From Caulobacter sp. SLTY (GTDB lineage: Bacteria; Pseudomonadota; Alphaproteobacteria; Caulobacterales; Caulobacteraceae): 64,000 nucleotides of DNA. Both the position numbers and the translations under genes were made by a program. Positions within the stretch are counted from its first letter, which is position 1, and each line of letters begins with the position of its first letter. The notes below the pieces were generated by a model. It saw only the letters and a program-made list of their open reading frames with translations. It was not told the origin of the DNA and searched no databases. Of this stretch, positions 30,961 to 39,271 are shown piece after piece. The DNA lies in NCBI RefSeq assembly GCF_009905535.1, contig NZ_JAAALA010000003.1, forward strand, positions 1 to 64,000. Reading direction: 5' to 3'.

Positions 30961-31995
30961 CTATGACGCGAGCGTGATGATGCGTCGCAGGCAACCTGCG
31001 ATGGCGGGCCAGCCGACCTCGGTATCGGGGGTATACCCCAGCCGCACGATGATCAGTTTTCTGGACGGAACCACCATCAGGACCTGCCCATCGAGGCCCC
31101 GCGCATGGAAGGCGTCCCCCGGCTCCCCGCCGAGCAGGGAGGGTCCGGCGCCGGGACCGGGCGCACCCTCCAGCCACCAGCCGGCGCCGTAGGTCGGCTC
31201 GACGGTGGGGGTGCGGGCGAACCGGGCCCAGTCCCTGGCAAACAGCTGGCGGCCATCGTCCAGATACAGCCGACCAAGGGCCGCCAGGTCCCGCGCCGTG
31301 GTCCACATCAACGAGCCGCCGTAGAAGGTCCCGGCCGGGTCGAACTCCATCAGGGTGTCGTTCATGCCGAGAGGACGAAAGAGGTTCAGCGAGGCGAACC
31401 GGACTAAGCCGCCGCGCCGCAGGGCCGGATCAGTGGTCCCCGGCATCAGCCGCGCCGCCAGCTCCGCCGCCGCCAAGTGATAGGCGCCGGTCGAGTAGTT
31501 CCAGACCGTACCCGGCGGACGGCGGTCACCCGGCCGGCTGGCGGCATAACGCGCCACATCGAACCGCCCCGGCCCGAACAGCAGCCGGCTGGCGTCCGAG
31601 GCTACCGCCAGCGGCTTGCGATCCTCATCCCAGGGGAGGCCGTCGGTGAGAGTCAGCAGGTGGCGCAGGCTGACCGTGCGGTTGTCCGGGATCACCGAGA
31701 CAGGCGCATCGATGCCGAGCTCGCGGTGGGCCACCGCGACCCCGACCAGGGCTTGGGTCACCGACTTGGCGATCGACCAGGACACATGGCGCGTCCGGGG
31801 GCCGTGGTCGCGGCCATAGCGCTCGAACAGGGTCTCGCCGTTCTGGACAATCAGCAGGGCGTCGGTGCGGCCCTGGCGCGGATCGGCGATGGCGGACTGC
31901 CAGACACCCTCGAAATTGGAGGCCACGTCGATCCCCTCGGCCGCTCCAATCAGGGGAACGGCGGCAAGCCCGGCAAGGAGGTTGCGGCGACGCAT
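30961..31995 (-). CDS. Exported serine hydrolase of the beta-lactamase/class C fold
   Basis: 344 residues. A Tat-like leader (MRRRNLLAGLAAVPLIGAAE) is followed by a penicillin-binding-protein fold with the S-x-x-K motif SIAK in VSWSIAKSVTQ (about residue 73), the second motif tyrosine in WNYSTGAYH, and a C-terminal HARGLDGQ in place of KTG. This set fits the esterase/6-aminohexanoate-dimer-hydrolase-like branch better than true beta-lactamases. The substrate is unknown. Upstream (31996-32130) is a divergent region shared with the M28 peptidase gene. Confidence 0.85.
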   Translation of the reverse strand: MRRRNLLAGLAAVPLIGAAEGIDVASNFEGVWQSAIADPRQGRTDALLIVQNGETLFERYGRDHGPRTRHVSWSIAKSVTQALVGVAVAHRELGIDAPVSVIPDNRTVSLRHLLTLTDGLPWDEDRKPLAVASDASRLLFGPGRFDVARYAASRPGDRRPPGTVWNYSTGAYHLAAAELAARLMPGTTDPALRRGGLVRFASLNLFRPLGMNDTLMEFDPAGTFYGGSLMWTTARDLAALGRLYLDDGRQLFARDWARFARTPTVEPTYGAGWWLEGAPGPGAGPSLLGGEPGDAFHARGLDGQVLMVVPSRKLIIVRLGYTPDTEVGWPAIAGCLRRIITLAS

Positions 31996-32130
31996 GCCCC
32001 ACCATAGACCACCCCACGCTCGCCCGTCACCGAACGGCGTCTGACGCCTCCGCCAAAATCGACCCCTGGCGGCAGGGCTTTCCGGTCGCTAGGGTCCGCG
32101 CCGCAAGGTTTCACCGGAGTAGCCCGTTCC

Positions 32131-33783
32131 ATGAAGTCGTTTCTGCTCGCCACTGCTATCGGCATCCTGCCCCTGGCGGCCATCGCCGCAGAGCCCGCGA
32201 TCGACGGCGCCAAGTTGGAAACCCACGTCAAGGAACTGTCCTCGGACGCCTTCGAAGGCCGCGGCCCGGCGACCGAGGGCGAGAAGAAGACCGTCGCCTA
32301 CATCTCCGCCCAGTTCGCCGACGCCGGCCTCCAACCGGGCGGCGACCTAAAGCCGGACGGCAAGCGCGCCTGGACCCAGGACGTGCCCCTGGCCAAGTTC
32401 GACATCGATGGCCCGGTGGCCGCCGCCTTCACCCTGAACGGAACCGCCACCCCCCTGGTCCAGGGCGACGACATCGCCATCCGCGCGGCGATGACCGGCC
32501 AGACCCAGGTGTCGCTGAAGGACGTCCCCATCGTCTGGGCCGGCTACGGCACCGTGGCGGGCGAGCGGCGCTGGAACGATTTCGAAGGCGTCGACGTGCG
32601 CGGCAAGATGATCGTCGTGCTGGTCAATGACCCCGACTTCGAGATCGGCCAGGGCGACTTCGGCGGCCGGGCGATGACCTACTACGGCCGCTGGACCTAC
32701 AAGTACGAGGAGGCCGCCCGCCAGGGCGCCGCTGGGGTGCTGATCGTCCATGAGACCGCGCCGGCCAGCTACGGCTGGGCGACGGTCAAGAACTCCAACA
32801 CCAACACCATGTTCGACATCGTCCGCGAGGACCCGACCAAGGCCCACACCCCGGTCGAGAGCTGGATCACCCGCGAAGCGGCCGTGAAGCTGTTCACCGC
32901 CGCCGGCCTGGACTTCGAGGCGGAAAAGAAGAAGGCCCAGAAGCGCGACTTCAGGGCCACGGAGATGAAGGGGGTCACCTTCTCGACCGACTTCAAGGTC
33001 AAGGGCGAGGTCATCGTTTCCAAGAACGTCGTGGGCCTGCTGCCCGGCAAGACGCGGCCCGACGAGTACCTGATCTTCTCCGCCCACTGGGACCATCTGG
33101 GCATCGGCCGCCCGGACGCCAGCGGCGACACCATCTACAACGGCGCGGTGGACAACGCGACGGGCACCGGCGCGGTGATCGAGCTGGGCCGCGCCTTCGC
33201 CAAGGGCGAGCGCCCCGACCGCTCCCTGGTGTTCATGACGGTGACCGCCGAGGAGAAGGGCCTTCTGGGGTCGGAGTATTACGCCGCCAACCCGCTCTAT
33301 CCGCTGAGCAAGACGGTGGCGGTGTTCAACACCGATGCGCTGAAGCCCATGGAGCCGATGCGCGACTTCACCGTCTCGGGCAACGTCGGCCAGGACCTGA
33401 CCACCATGCTGATCGCCAAGGGCAAGGACCGCGGCCGTATCTTCGTGCCCGATCCGAACCCGGCCGCCGGCCTGTTCTACCGCTCCGACCACTTCCCCTT
33501 CGCCAAGCGCGGGGTGCCCTCGATCTCCTTCGGCTCCGGCGCCGACCCGGTTTCCGGCGACAAGGCCAAGGTCGTCGCCTGGGCGGAGAAGTACGGCCGC
33601 GACATGTACCATCAGCCGGCGGATGAATACTCCGAAGACTGGACGATGGACGGCATCGTGGTCGACCTGACCCTGCTGCGCGACCTCGCCCTGGACCTGG
33701 CCAACAGCAAGACCTGGCCCGAATGGAATGCGGGCACGGAGTTCAAGGCCCTGCGCGACGCCACCAAGGCCGACCGCAAGTAG
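32131..33783 (+). CDS. Exported M28 family zinc aminopeptidase with PA domain
   Basis: 550 residues. Signal peptide (1-19, PLAAIAA), an N-terminal lid, an inserted PA domain (about 130-260, including VDVRGKMIVVLVND and QGAAGVLIVHE) and the M28 core with its zinc ligands in order: His in SAHWDHLG, Asp in GAVDNATGTG, catalytic Glu and ligand in TAEEKGLLGS, Asp in FNTDAL, and a late His in SDHFPFA. It hydrolyses peptides in the periplasm or at the cell surface. ATG 32131 begins the signal peptide. It ends 15 bases before sdaA. Confidence 0.92.
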   Translation: MKSFLLATAIGILPLAAIAAEPAIDGAKLETHVKELSSDAFEGRGPATEGEKKTVAYISAQFADAGLQPGGDLKPDGKRAWTQDVPLAKFDIDGPVAAAFTLNGTATPLVQGDDIAIRAAMTGQTQVSLKDVPIVWAGYGTVAGERRWNDFEGVDVRGKMIVVLVNDPDFEIGQGDFGGRAMTYYGRWTYKYEEAARQGAAGVLIVHETAPASYGWATVKNSNTNTMFDIVREDPTKAHTPVESWITREAAVKLFTAAGLDFEAEKKKAQKRDFRATEMKGVTFSTDFKVKGEVIVSKNVVGLLPGKTRPDEYLIFSAHWDHLGIGRPDASGDTIYNGAVDNATGTGAVIELGRAFAKGERPDRSLVFMTVTAEEKGLLGSEYYAANPLYPLSKTVAVFNTDALKPMEPMRDFTVSGNVGQDLTTMLIAKGKDRGRIFVPDPNPAAGLFYRSDHFPFAKRGVPSISFGSGADPVSGDKAKVVAWAEKYGRDMYHQPADEYSEDWTMDGIVVDLTLLRDLALDLANSKTWPEWNAGTEFKALRDATKADRK

Positions 33784-33798
33784 GGGGATCGGCGGGCC

Positions 33799-35184
33799 AT
33801 GACCGCCAGCGTCTTCGACCTGTTCAAGCCCGGCGTCGGGCCGTCCAGCTCCCACACCATGGGGCCGATGACCGCCGCCGCCCGCTTCGTCGCCGAGCTT
33901 CGGGACACAGGCCGGCTGGGGGCCGTCGCGCGGGTGCAGGTCAAGCTCTACGCCTCCCTGGCCCTGACCGGCAGAGGGCACGCCACCGACCGGGCGACCA
34001 TGCTGGGGCTGATGGGCTTCGAGCCCGCCAGCCTGGACCCCGACGCCGGCGAGGCGGCGCTGGAAACCCTCAGGGCGACCGGCCGCATGGCGTTGGGCGG
34101 CGAGACCGACATCGCCTTCGACGAACAGGTCGATATCGTCTGGGCCGGTCGCCAGCGGCTGCCCCAGCACCCGAACGCCATGACCCTGACCGCCTTCGAC
34201 GCCGGCGAGGCGGCGGTGCTGGCGCGCACCTACTTCTCCGTCGGCGGGGGGTTCGTCTGCGAGGAGTCCGAGATCGGCCGCAACGCCCCGGCCGAAGAAG
34301 CGCCGATCCCCTACCCCTTCGAGTCCGGCGCCGAGCTCCTGGTCAAGGCCGACGCCGCCGGGCTGACCATCGCCCAGCTGATGATGGCCAACGAAATCGC
34401 CCGCGCGCCCGACGCCATCGTGCTGGAGCGGCTGGACGCCATCTTCGGGGCCATGGAGGCCTGCATCGACCGCGGCATGCGGATCGGCGGCGAACTGCCC
34501 GGGGGCCTGAACGTCAAGCGCCGCGCCAAGCAGGTGCATGAGACCATCATGGCCAAGGTCGAAAAGCAGCTCAGCGACCCGCTGGCGGCGATGGACTTCG
34601 TCAACCTCTGGGCCCTGGCGGTCAACGAGGAGAACGCCGCCGGCGGCCGGGTGGTCACCGCCCCCACCAACGGCGCGGCGGGCCTGATCCCGGCGGTGCT
34701 GCGCTTCTACGACCGGTTCATGGCCGGAACGCCAGAGGGCCGCCGGACCTTCCTGCTGACCGCCGCGGCCATCGGCGCCCTCTACAAGAAGAACGCCTCG
34801 ATCAGCGGGGCCGAGGTCGGCTGCCAGGGCGAGGTCGGCGTCGCCTGCTCGATGGCCGCCGCCGGCCTCGCCGCCGTCATGGGCGGCAGCAACGCCCAGA
34901 TCGAGAACGCGGCCGAGATCGGCATGGAACACAACCTCGGCCTCACCTGCGACCCCATCGGCGGCCTGGTCCAGATCCCCTGCATCGAGCGCAACGCCAT
35001 GGGCGCCATCAAGGCCATCGACGCGGCGCGGTTGGCGATGCTGGGTGACGGCCAGCATTCGGTGAGTTTGGACAAGGTCATCGCCACGATGAAGCGCACG
35101 GGCGAGGACATGAACGAGATCTACAAGGAGACTTCCTTGGGCGGCTTGGCAGCAGGGATGCCGGTGAACCGGGTTGAGTGCTGA
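33799..35184 (+). CDS. sdaA: L-serine ammonia-lyase (iron-sulfur type)
   Basis: 461 residues. Converts L-serine to pyruvate and ammonia using a [4Fe-4S] cluster. Both domains are fused as in proteobacterial SdaA: the beta domain opens with [20 protein letters not shown], and the alpha domain has [16 protein letters not shown] and the cluster cysteines in [33 protein letters not shown]. Length is normal (about 455-460). It follows the M28 peptidase closely, and together they could feed amino-acid catabolism; this pairing is inferred. Confidence 0.96.
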   Translation: MTASVFDLFKPGVGPSSSHTMGPMTAAARFVAELRDTGRLGAVARVQVKLYASLALTGRGHATDRATMLGLMGFEPASLDPDAGEAALETLRATGRMALGGETDIAFDEQVDIVWAGRQRLPQHPNAMTLTAFDAGEAAVLARTYFSVGGGFVCEESEIGRNAPAEEAPIPYPFESGAELLVKADAAGLTIAQLMMANEIARAPDAIVLERLDAIFGAMEACIDRGMRIGGELPGGLNVKRRAKQVHETIMAKVEKQLSDPLAAMDFVNLWALAVNEENAAGGRVVTAPTNGAAGLIPAVLRFYDRFMAGTPEGRRTFLLTAAAIGALYKKNASISGAEVGCQGEVGVACSMAAAGLAAVMGGSNAQIENAAEIGMEHNLGLTCDPIGGLVQIPCIERNAMGAIKAIDAARLAMLGDGQHSVSLDKVIATMKRTGEDMNEIYKETSLGGLAAGMPVNRVEC

Positions 35185-35351
35185 GAGGTTCGGAAAGCCT
35201 ACTCGTTCCTGTCCAAGATAAGGGAATGAGAATTTGCTACATTATATCATCCAAGTTCAAACGACTAATCTGTACTAATTAACAACTTCACAGAGCCCAT
35301 CGGCCCGCTTACCTCCCCCGCATCGCCCTTCGATGCTAAAGACCCCTACCG

Positions 35352-36311
35352 ATGCCGCACGACCACGCCCATCACGATCACGACCACCATCACGGCGGCC
35401 ACAAGGACCACCACCATGGTCCCGGCGGGCACAGTCATGCGCCGAAGGATTTCGGCCGCGCCTTCGCCATCGGGGCGGGGCTCAACATCGCCTTCGTCGC
35501 CGCCGAGGCGGCAGCCGGGCTGATCACCGGTTCGCTGGCCCTGCTGGCCGATGCCGGGCACAACCTTTCGGACGTGCTGGGGCTGCTGCTGGCCTGGGGC
35601 GCGGTGATCCTGTCCAAACGCTTGCCGACCGGACGGCGAACCTATGGCCTTGGCAAGGGCACGGTGCTGGCCTCGCTGGCCAACGCCGGCCTGCTGATGC
35701 TGGCGGTGGGGGCCATCGTCTGGGAGGCGGTGCGGCGCTTCAACGATCCCCAGCCCATCGAGCCGGGCCTGGTGATCATCGTGGCGGCCATCGGGGTGGT
35801 GATCAACACGGCCACGGCCCTGATGTTCATGCGCGGCCACGGGGACCTGAACGTCCGCGGCGCCTTCCTGCACATGGCCGCCGATGCGGCGGTGTCGCTG
35901 GGGGTGGTGGTGGCGGCCATCATCATCTGGACGACCGGCTGGCAGTGGATCGATCCGGTGATCAGTCTGGTCATCGCTGCGGTGATCGTTATCGGCACCT
36001 GGGGCCTGCTTCGCGACAGCCTCGATCTGGCGCTGGACGCCGCCCCGCGCGGTATCGATCCCGAGAAGGTAAAGGCCTGGCTGGCCTCCCGCCCCGGCGT
36101 CACCGAGGTGCACGACCTGCACATCTGGGCGATGAGCACCAGCGAGACCGCCCTGACCGCTCACCTGACCCGGCCGGTCAACGCCGATTCCGACGCCTTC
36201 CTCGACAGCGTCTGCCACGACCTGGTCCATGAGTTCGGCATCGGCCATGCGACCCTGCAGCTGGAGACCGGCGCCCACGGACCCTGCCGGCTGGCCGCCG
36301 CCCATGGCTGA
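35352..36311 (+). CDS. CDF-family divalent metal cation exporter
   Basis: 319 residues. The first 32 residues are extremely His/Asp-rich (HDHAHHDHDHHHGGHKDHHH), a likely cytoplasmic metal buffer. Six helices follow, with the transport-site motifs LADAGHNLSDV (TM2) and HMAADAAVSL (TM5), giving the HxxxD pairs typical of Zn2+ transport. A C-terminal cytoplasmic ferredoxin-like domain ends the protein (VTEVHDLHIWAMSTSE). Zn2+ (or Co/Cd) export by H+ antiport is the family role. The AT-rich region upstream is described separately. It overlaps waaA by 8 bases. Confidence 0.93.
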   Translation: MPHDHAHHDHDHHHGGHKDHHHGPGGHSHAPKDFGRAFAIGAGLNIAFVAAEAAAGLITGSLALLADAGHNLSDVLGLLLAWGAVILSKRLPTGRRTYGLGKGTVLASLANAGLLMLAVGAIVWEAVRRFNDPQPIEPGLVIIVAAIGVVINTATALMFMRGHGDLNVRGAFLHMAADAAVSLGVVVAAIIIWTTGWQWIDPVISLVIAAVIVIGTWGLLRDSLDLALDAAPRGIDPEKVKAWLASRPGVTEVHDLHIWAMSTSETALTAHLTRPVNADSDAFLDSVCHDLVHEFGIGHATLQLETGAHGPCRLAAAHG

Positions 36312-37587
36312 GAGCGGCCTGCCCCTCTCGCTTGTCCTCTACCGCGCCGCTACGGGCGCCTTCGAGCCGTTCGCCCGAGGCCTGCTGCGCAAGCGGGCCC
36401 TGGACGGCAAGGAGGACGGCGCTCGGCTGGAGGAGCGGCTGGGCTCGGCCGCCGTGCCCCGCCCGTCCGGTCCCCTGGTCTGGCTGCATGCGGTCAGCGT
36501 CGGCGAGAGCCAGTCGGCCCTGCCGCTGATCGAGCGGCTGGCGGCGCGGCCGGGCCTGACCGTTCTCGTCACCTCCGGCACGGTGACCTCCGCCGCCCTG
36601 CTGGCGCGCCGCCTGCCGCCCGGCGCCATCCACCAGTACGCCCCGCTGGACACCCCGGCCTCGGCCGCCCGCTTCCTGGAATACTGGCGCCCCGACCTGG
36701 CCGTCTTCATCGAGAGCGAGATCTGGCCGAACCTGATCCTGGGGGCCAAGGCGCGGGGCGCCAGGCTGGCCCTGCTGTCGGCCCGCATCACCCGCAAGAC
36801 CGCCAGGGGGTGGGCCCGCATCGCCGCCGGCGCCCGCCGGGTGCTGGCCGCCTTCGACCTGGTGCTGCCGCAGGACGAGGCCTCCGCCGAACGCCTCGCA
36901 TATTTCGGCGTCGAGACCACCGGCCGCCTGAACCTCAAGCTGGCCGGCGAGCCCCTTCCCTGCGACGCGACTGAGTTGGACCGTTTGCGCGCCGCCATCG
37001 GCGATCGCCCGGTGGTGCTGGCCGCCAGCACCCATGAGGGCGAGGAGAGTATCGTGGCCACCGCCGCGATGACCGCCATCCGCGAGGCCGCCCCCCACGC
37101 CCTGCTGATCGTCGCCCCCCGCCACCCCGAACGCGGCGCCTCGGCCGCCGCCGCCATCGGGCAGGGCTATGGTCCGCTCGCCCGCCGGTCGCTGGGCGAG
37201 GCCGTCGGGCCGCGCACCGCCGTCTATGTGGCCGACACCCTGGGGGAGCTTGGCCTGTTCTTCCGCCTGGCCGATGTGGTGGTCATGGGCGGCAGCTTCG
37301 TTCCCGGCGTCGGCGGCCACAACCCGATGGAGCCGGCTCGCCTGGCTGCCCCGGTGATCAGCGGGCCGGACGTCTACAATTCGGCCGAGGTCTACGCCGC
37401 CATGACGAAGGAAGGCCGAGGCGCCCTCCTGGTCGACGGTCCCGGCCAGCTCTCCACCACCCTCGCCCGCCTGCTGGCCGATCCCGCGGAGGCCAAGGCG
37501 CTGGGCCTGCGCGGCCAGGCCTTCGCGCAGGGCCAGGCCGCCGCCCTGGAGGACGCCTGGACGCGGCTGGAGGCCCTGCTGCCATGA
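36304..37587 (+). CDS. waaA: 3-deoxy-D-manno-octulosonic acid transferase WaaA (KdtA)
   Basis: 427 residues, normal length. Transfers Kdo from CMP-Kdo to lipid IVA at the inner face of the inner membrane. N-terminal domain: PLVWLHAVSVGES (active-site region); VFIESEIWPNLI with the conserved acidic residues; C-terminal GT-B domain: APRHPERG, VYVADTLGELGLFF, VVMGGSFVPGVGGHNPMEPA. ATG 36304 is used because upstream sequence is the end of the CDF gene. It overlaps lpxK by four bases (ATGA), forming a lipid A-Kdo operon. Confidence 0.95.
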   Translation: MAESGLPLSLVLYRAATGAFEPFARGLLRKRALDGKEDGARLEERLGSAAVPRPSGPLVWLHAVSVGESQSALPLIERLAARPGLTVLVTSGTVTSAALLARRLPPGAIHQYAPLDTPASAARFLEYWRPDLAVFIESEIWPNLILGAKARGARLALLSARITRKTARGWARIAAGARRVLAAFDLVLPQDEASAERLAYFGVETTGRLNLKLAGEPLPCDATELDRLRAAIGDRPVVLAASTHEGEESIVATAAMTAIREAAPHALLIVAPRHPERGASAAAAIGQGYGPLARRSLGEAVGPRTAVYVADTLGELGLFFRLADVVVMGGSFVPGVGGHNPMEPARLAAPVISGPDVYNSAEVYAAMTKEGRGALLVDGPGQLSTTLARLLADPAEAKALGLRGQAFAQGQAAALEDAWTRLEALLP

Positions 37588-38594
37588 AGCTGTCGACGCC
37601 CCGCTGGTGGTACGTCCGCGACGGCGCCCCGGGCGTGGTCACCCGCATGGTCCTCACCCCGATCAGCTGGATCTGGGCGGCGGTCACGGCCGCCAAGATC
37701 CGCAATGCGAAACCGGCCGACGCCGGGGTGGCGGTGATCTGCGTCGGCAACCTCACCATGGGCGGCGTCGGCAAGACCCCCATCGTTCGTGAACTCCTGC
37801 GTCTGCTGCGCGAGGCCGGCGTGGAGGCCCACGGCCTCTCACGCGGCTACGGCGGCCGAGAGCCCGGCCCGCTGAAAGTCGATCCCGCCCGCCACACCGC
37901 CGCCGACGTCGGGGACGAGCCGCTGATGCTCGGCCACGACGGCCCCTACTGGATCGCCCGCGACCGCCCGGCCGGCGCCCGCGCCGCCGCTGCCGGCGGC
38001 GCCCGGGCCGTGGTCATGGACGACGGCCACCAGAACCCCTCGCTGAAGAAGACCCTGTCCCTCGTCGTGGTCGACGGCGAGACCCGCAACAACGAATGGC
38101 CTTTCGGCGATGGCGCGGTGTTTCCCGCCGGCCCGATGCGCGAACCGCTGAAGGCCGGCCTCGCCCGCACCGACGCGGTGATCGTCCTGCTACCCGCCGA
38201 CTTGGCCAACCCGGACATGGACCTCCTGCGCCAGTTCCCCGGCAAACCGATCCTGATCGCCCGCCTCGAGCCGGTCGGCCCGCCGCCCGCCGGGCCCCTG
38301 CTGGCCTTCGCCGGCATCGGCAAGCCGTGGAAGTTCGAGCGCGCCCTGATCGCTGCCGGCGCCGACCTTGCGGACTTCGCCCCCTTCCCCGACCACGGCG
38401 CCTACGACGAGGGAACCCTGCGTTTCCTCGAGCAGCGGGCGGCGGCTCTGGGGGCTGCTCTGCTAACCACCGAGAAGGACTGGGTGCGCCTGCCGCCAGA
38501 ATGGCGCGCGAAAGTGGCCCATTGGCCCGTTCGGGCGCGGTTCGAGGCGGAACAGGCGGCGCGCGATCTGTTCCTGCAGGCCTTGGCGATTTAG
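37584..38594 (+). CDS. lpxK: Tetraacyldisaccharide 4'-kinase LpxK
   Basis: 336 residues. Phosphorylates the 4' position of the lipid A precursor, the step before Kdo addition by the upstream WaaA. The P-loop is VICVGNLTMGGVGKTP, followed by GLSRGYGG, the DEPLMLG motif and VVMDDGHQNPSLKK with the Walker B acidic pair. The C-terminal LLTTEKDWVRLP is conserved. It starts inside the waaA stop. A palindromic repeat begins 6 bases after its stop. Confidence 0.96.
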   Translation: MKLSTPRWWYVRDGAPGVVTRMVLTPISWIWAAVTAAKIRNAKPADAGVAVICVGNLTMGGVGKTPIVRELLRLLREAGVEAHGLSRGYGGREPGPLKVDPARHTAADVGDEPLMLGHDGPYWIARDRPAGARAAAAGGARAVVMDDGHQNPSLKKTLSLVVVDGETRNNEWPFGDGAVFPAGPMREPLKAGLARTDAVIVLLPADLANPDMDLLRQFPGKPILIARLEPVGPPPAGPLLAFAGIGKPWKFERALIAAGADLADFAPFPDHGAYDEGTLRFLEQRAAALGAALLTTEKDWVRLPPEWRAKVAHWPVRARFEAEQAARDLFLQALAI

Positions 38595-38600
38595 AGAGTG

Positions 38601-38671
38601 GTTTCGCCTCTGGGCTCCCTTCTCCCCTTGCGGGAGAAGGTGTCGCGAAGCGACGGATGAGGGGTCGATGA
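38601..38671 (+). repeat. Left inverted repeat of the DUF559 cassette
   Basis: A ~71-bp unit: ttcgcctctgg-gctccc, a hairpin cttctcccc-ttgc-gggagaag, a smaller hairpin gtcgcgaagcgac and ggatgaggggtcgatgac. It begins 6 bases after lpxK and ends 5 bases before the stop codon of the DUF559 gene. Its inverted partner is at 39180-39250; shorter relatives are at 8206-8363. Confidence 0.85.
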
Positions 38672-38676
38672 CCGGC

Positions 38677-39147
38677 TCAGCCGCCCTCCGGCCGCTTAAC
38701 CCGCAGGTAGGCCGGTGGAAGAGGCGCACCGGTGTCCAGCGCCCAACGGTCGGACGGGTCGTCGTAGGTGCTGGTGGTTGGGCGCTCGATGACTTTCAGA
38801 ATAGCTGTGACGACGTCGTTCGGACGGTTTGAGACGGCGCTGTTCGGGAAGCGCAGGACGGTGAAGCCCTCGGACCGAAGCCAAGCGTCACGAAGGGCGT
38901 CCCGATCCGGGTCGTGAAATGGTCCGTCGGCTTCGACGATGAGCCGATGACGCAAGCAAAAGAAGTCGACGATGTACCGGCCGATGGGCACTTGCCGACG
39001 AAACTTCAGATGCTCAAGGCGGCGGTTGCGGAGCAGTTTCCACAGGACGCCCTCGTTGAAGGTCGGAGCGTGGCGCATGCGGCGCGCCTGGGCAAATTTG
39101 GGCGGGGCCATGGAGTCGAACAAATCATGAACAAAGTTCGACGGCAA
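38677..39147 (-). CDS. DUF559 (Vsr/PD-(D/E)XK-like) endonuclease-domain protein framed by repeats
   Basis: 156 residues. The DUF559 domain occupies about residues 18-118: LWKLLRNRRLEHLKFRRQ, then IGRYIVDFFCLRHRLIVEAD with candidate catalytic Asp61, Glu72 and Asp74, and the final strand EGFTVLRFPNSAV. This is the very-short-patch-repair endonuclease-like fold. The C-terminal 40 residues are Pro-rich and not part of the domain. The gene fits almost exactly between two inverted ~70-bp repeat units (38601-38671 and 39180-39250), as a transposition or copy-maintenance cassette would. The biological role is unknown. Confidence 0.85.
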   Translation of the reverse strand: MPSNFVHDLFDSMAPPKFAQARRMRHAPTFNEGVLWKLLRNRRLEHLKFRRQVPIGRYIVDFFCLRHRLIVEADGPFHDPDRDALRDAWLRSEGFTVLRFPNSAVSNRPNDVVTAILKVIERPTTSTYDDPSDRWALDTGAPLPPAYLRVKRPEGG

Positions 39148-39179
39148 GGGTAGCGGTGGCAGCGAAGACTGCTTTGAAA

Positions 39180-39250
39180 GTCATCGCCCCCTCATCCGGC
39201 CCTTCGGGCCACCTTCTCCCGCGAGGGGAGAAGGGAGACCAGAGGCGAAG
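39180..39250 (-). repeat. Right inverted repeat of the DUF559 cassette
   Basis: The reverse complement reads acttcgcctctggtctccc, hairpin cttctcccc-tcgc-gggagaag, hairpin ggcccgaagggcc, ggatgagggggcgatgac. This is the left arm with compensatory changes in the small hairpin (gtcg/cgac replaced by ggcc/ggcc), so the stem is preserved while the sequence differs. It lies 33 bases upstream of the DUF559 ATG. Confidence 0.85.
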
Positions 39251-39271
39251 TCACTAAGGGGTGGAGGCGAC

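Noticed and set aside
32347-35058. 903-residue minus-strand frame
   Set aside because: It spans the M28 peptidase and serine dehydratase genes in antisense and has no recognisable domain.
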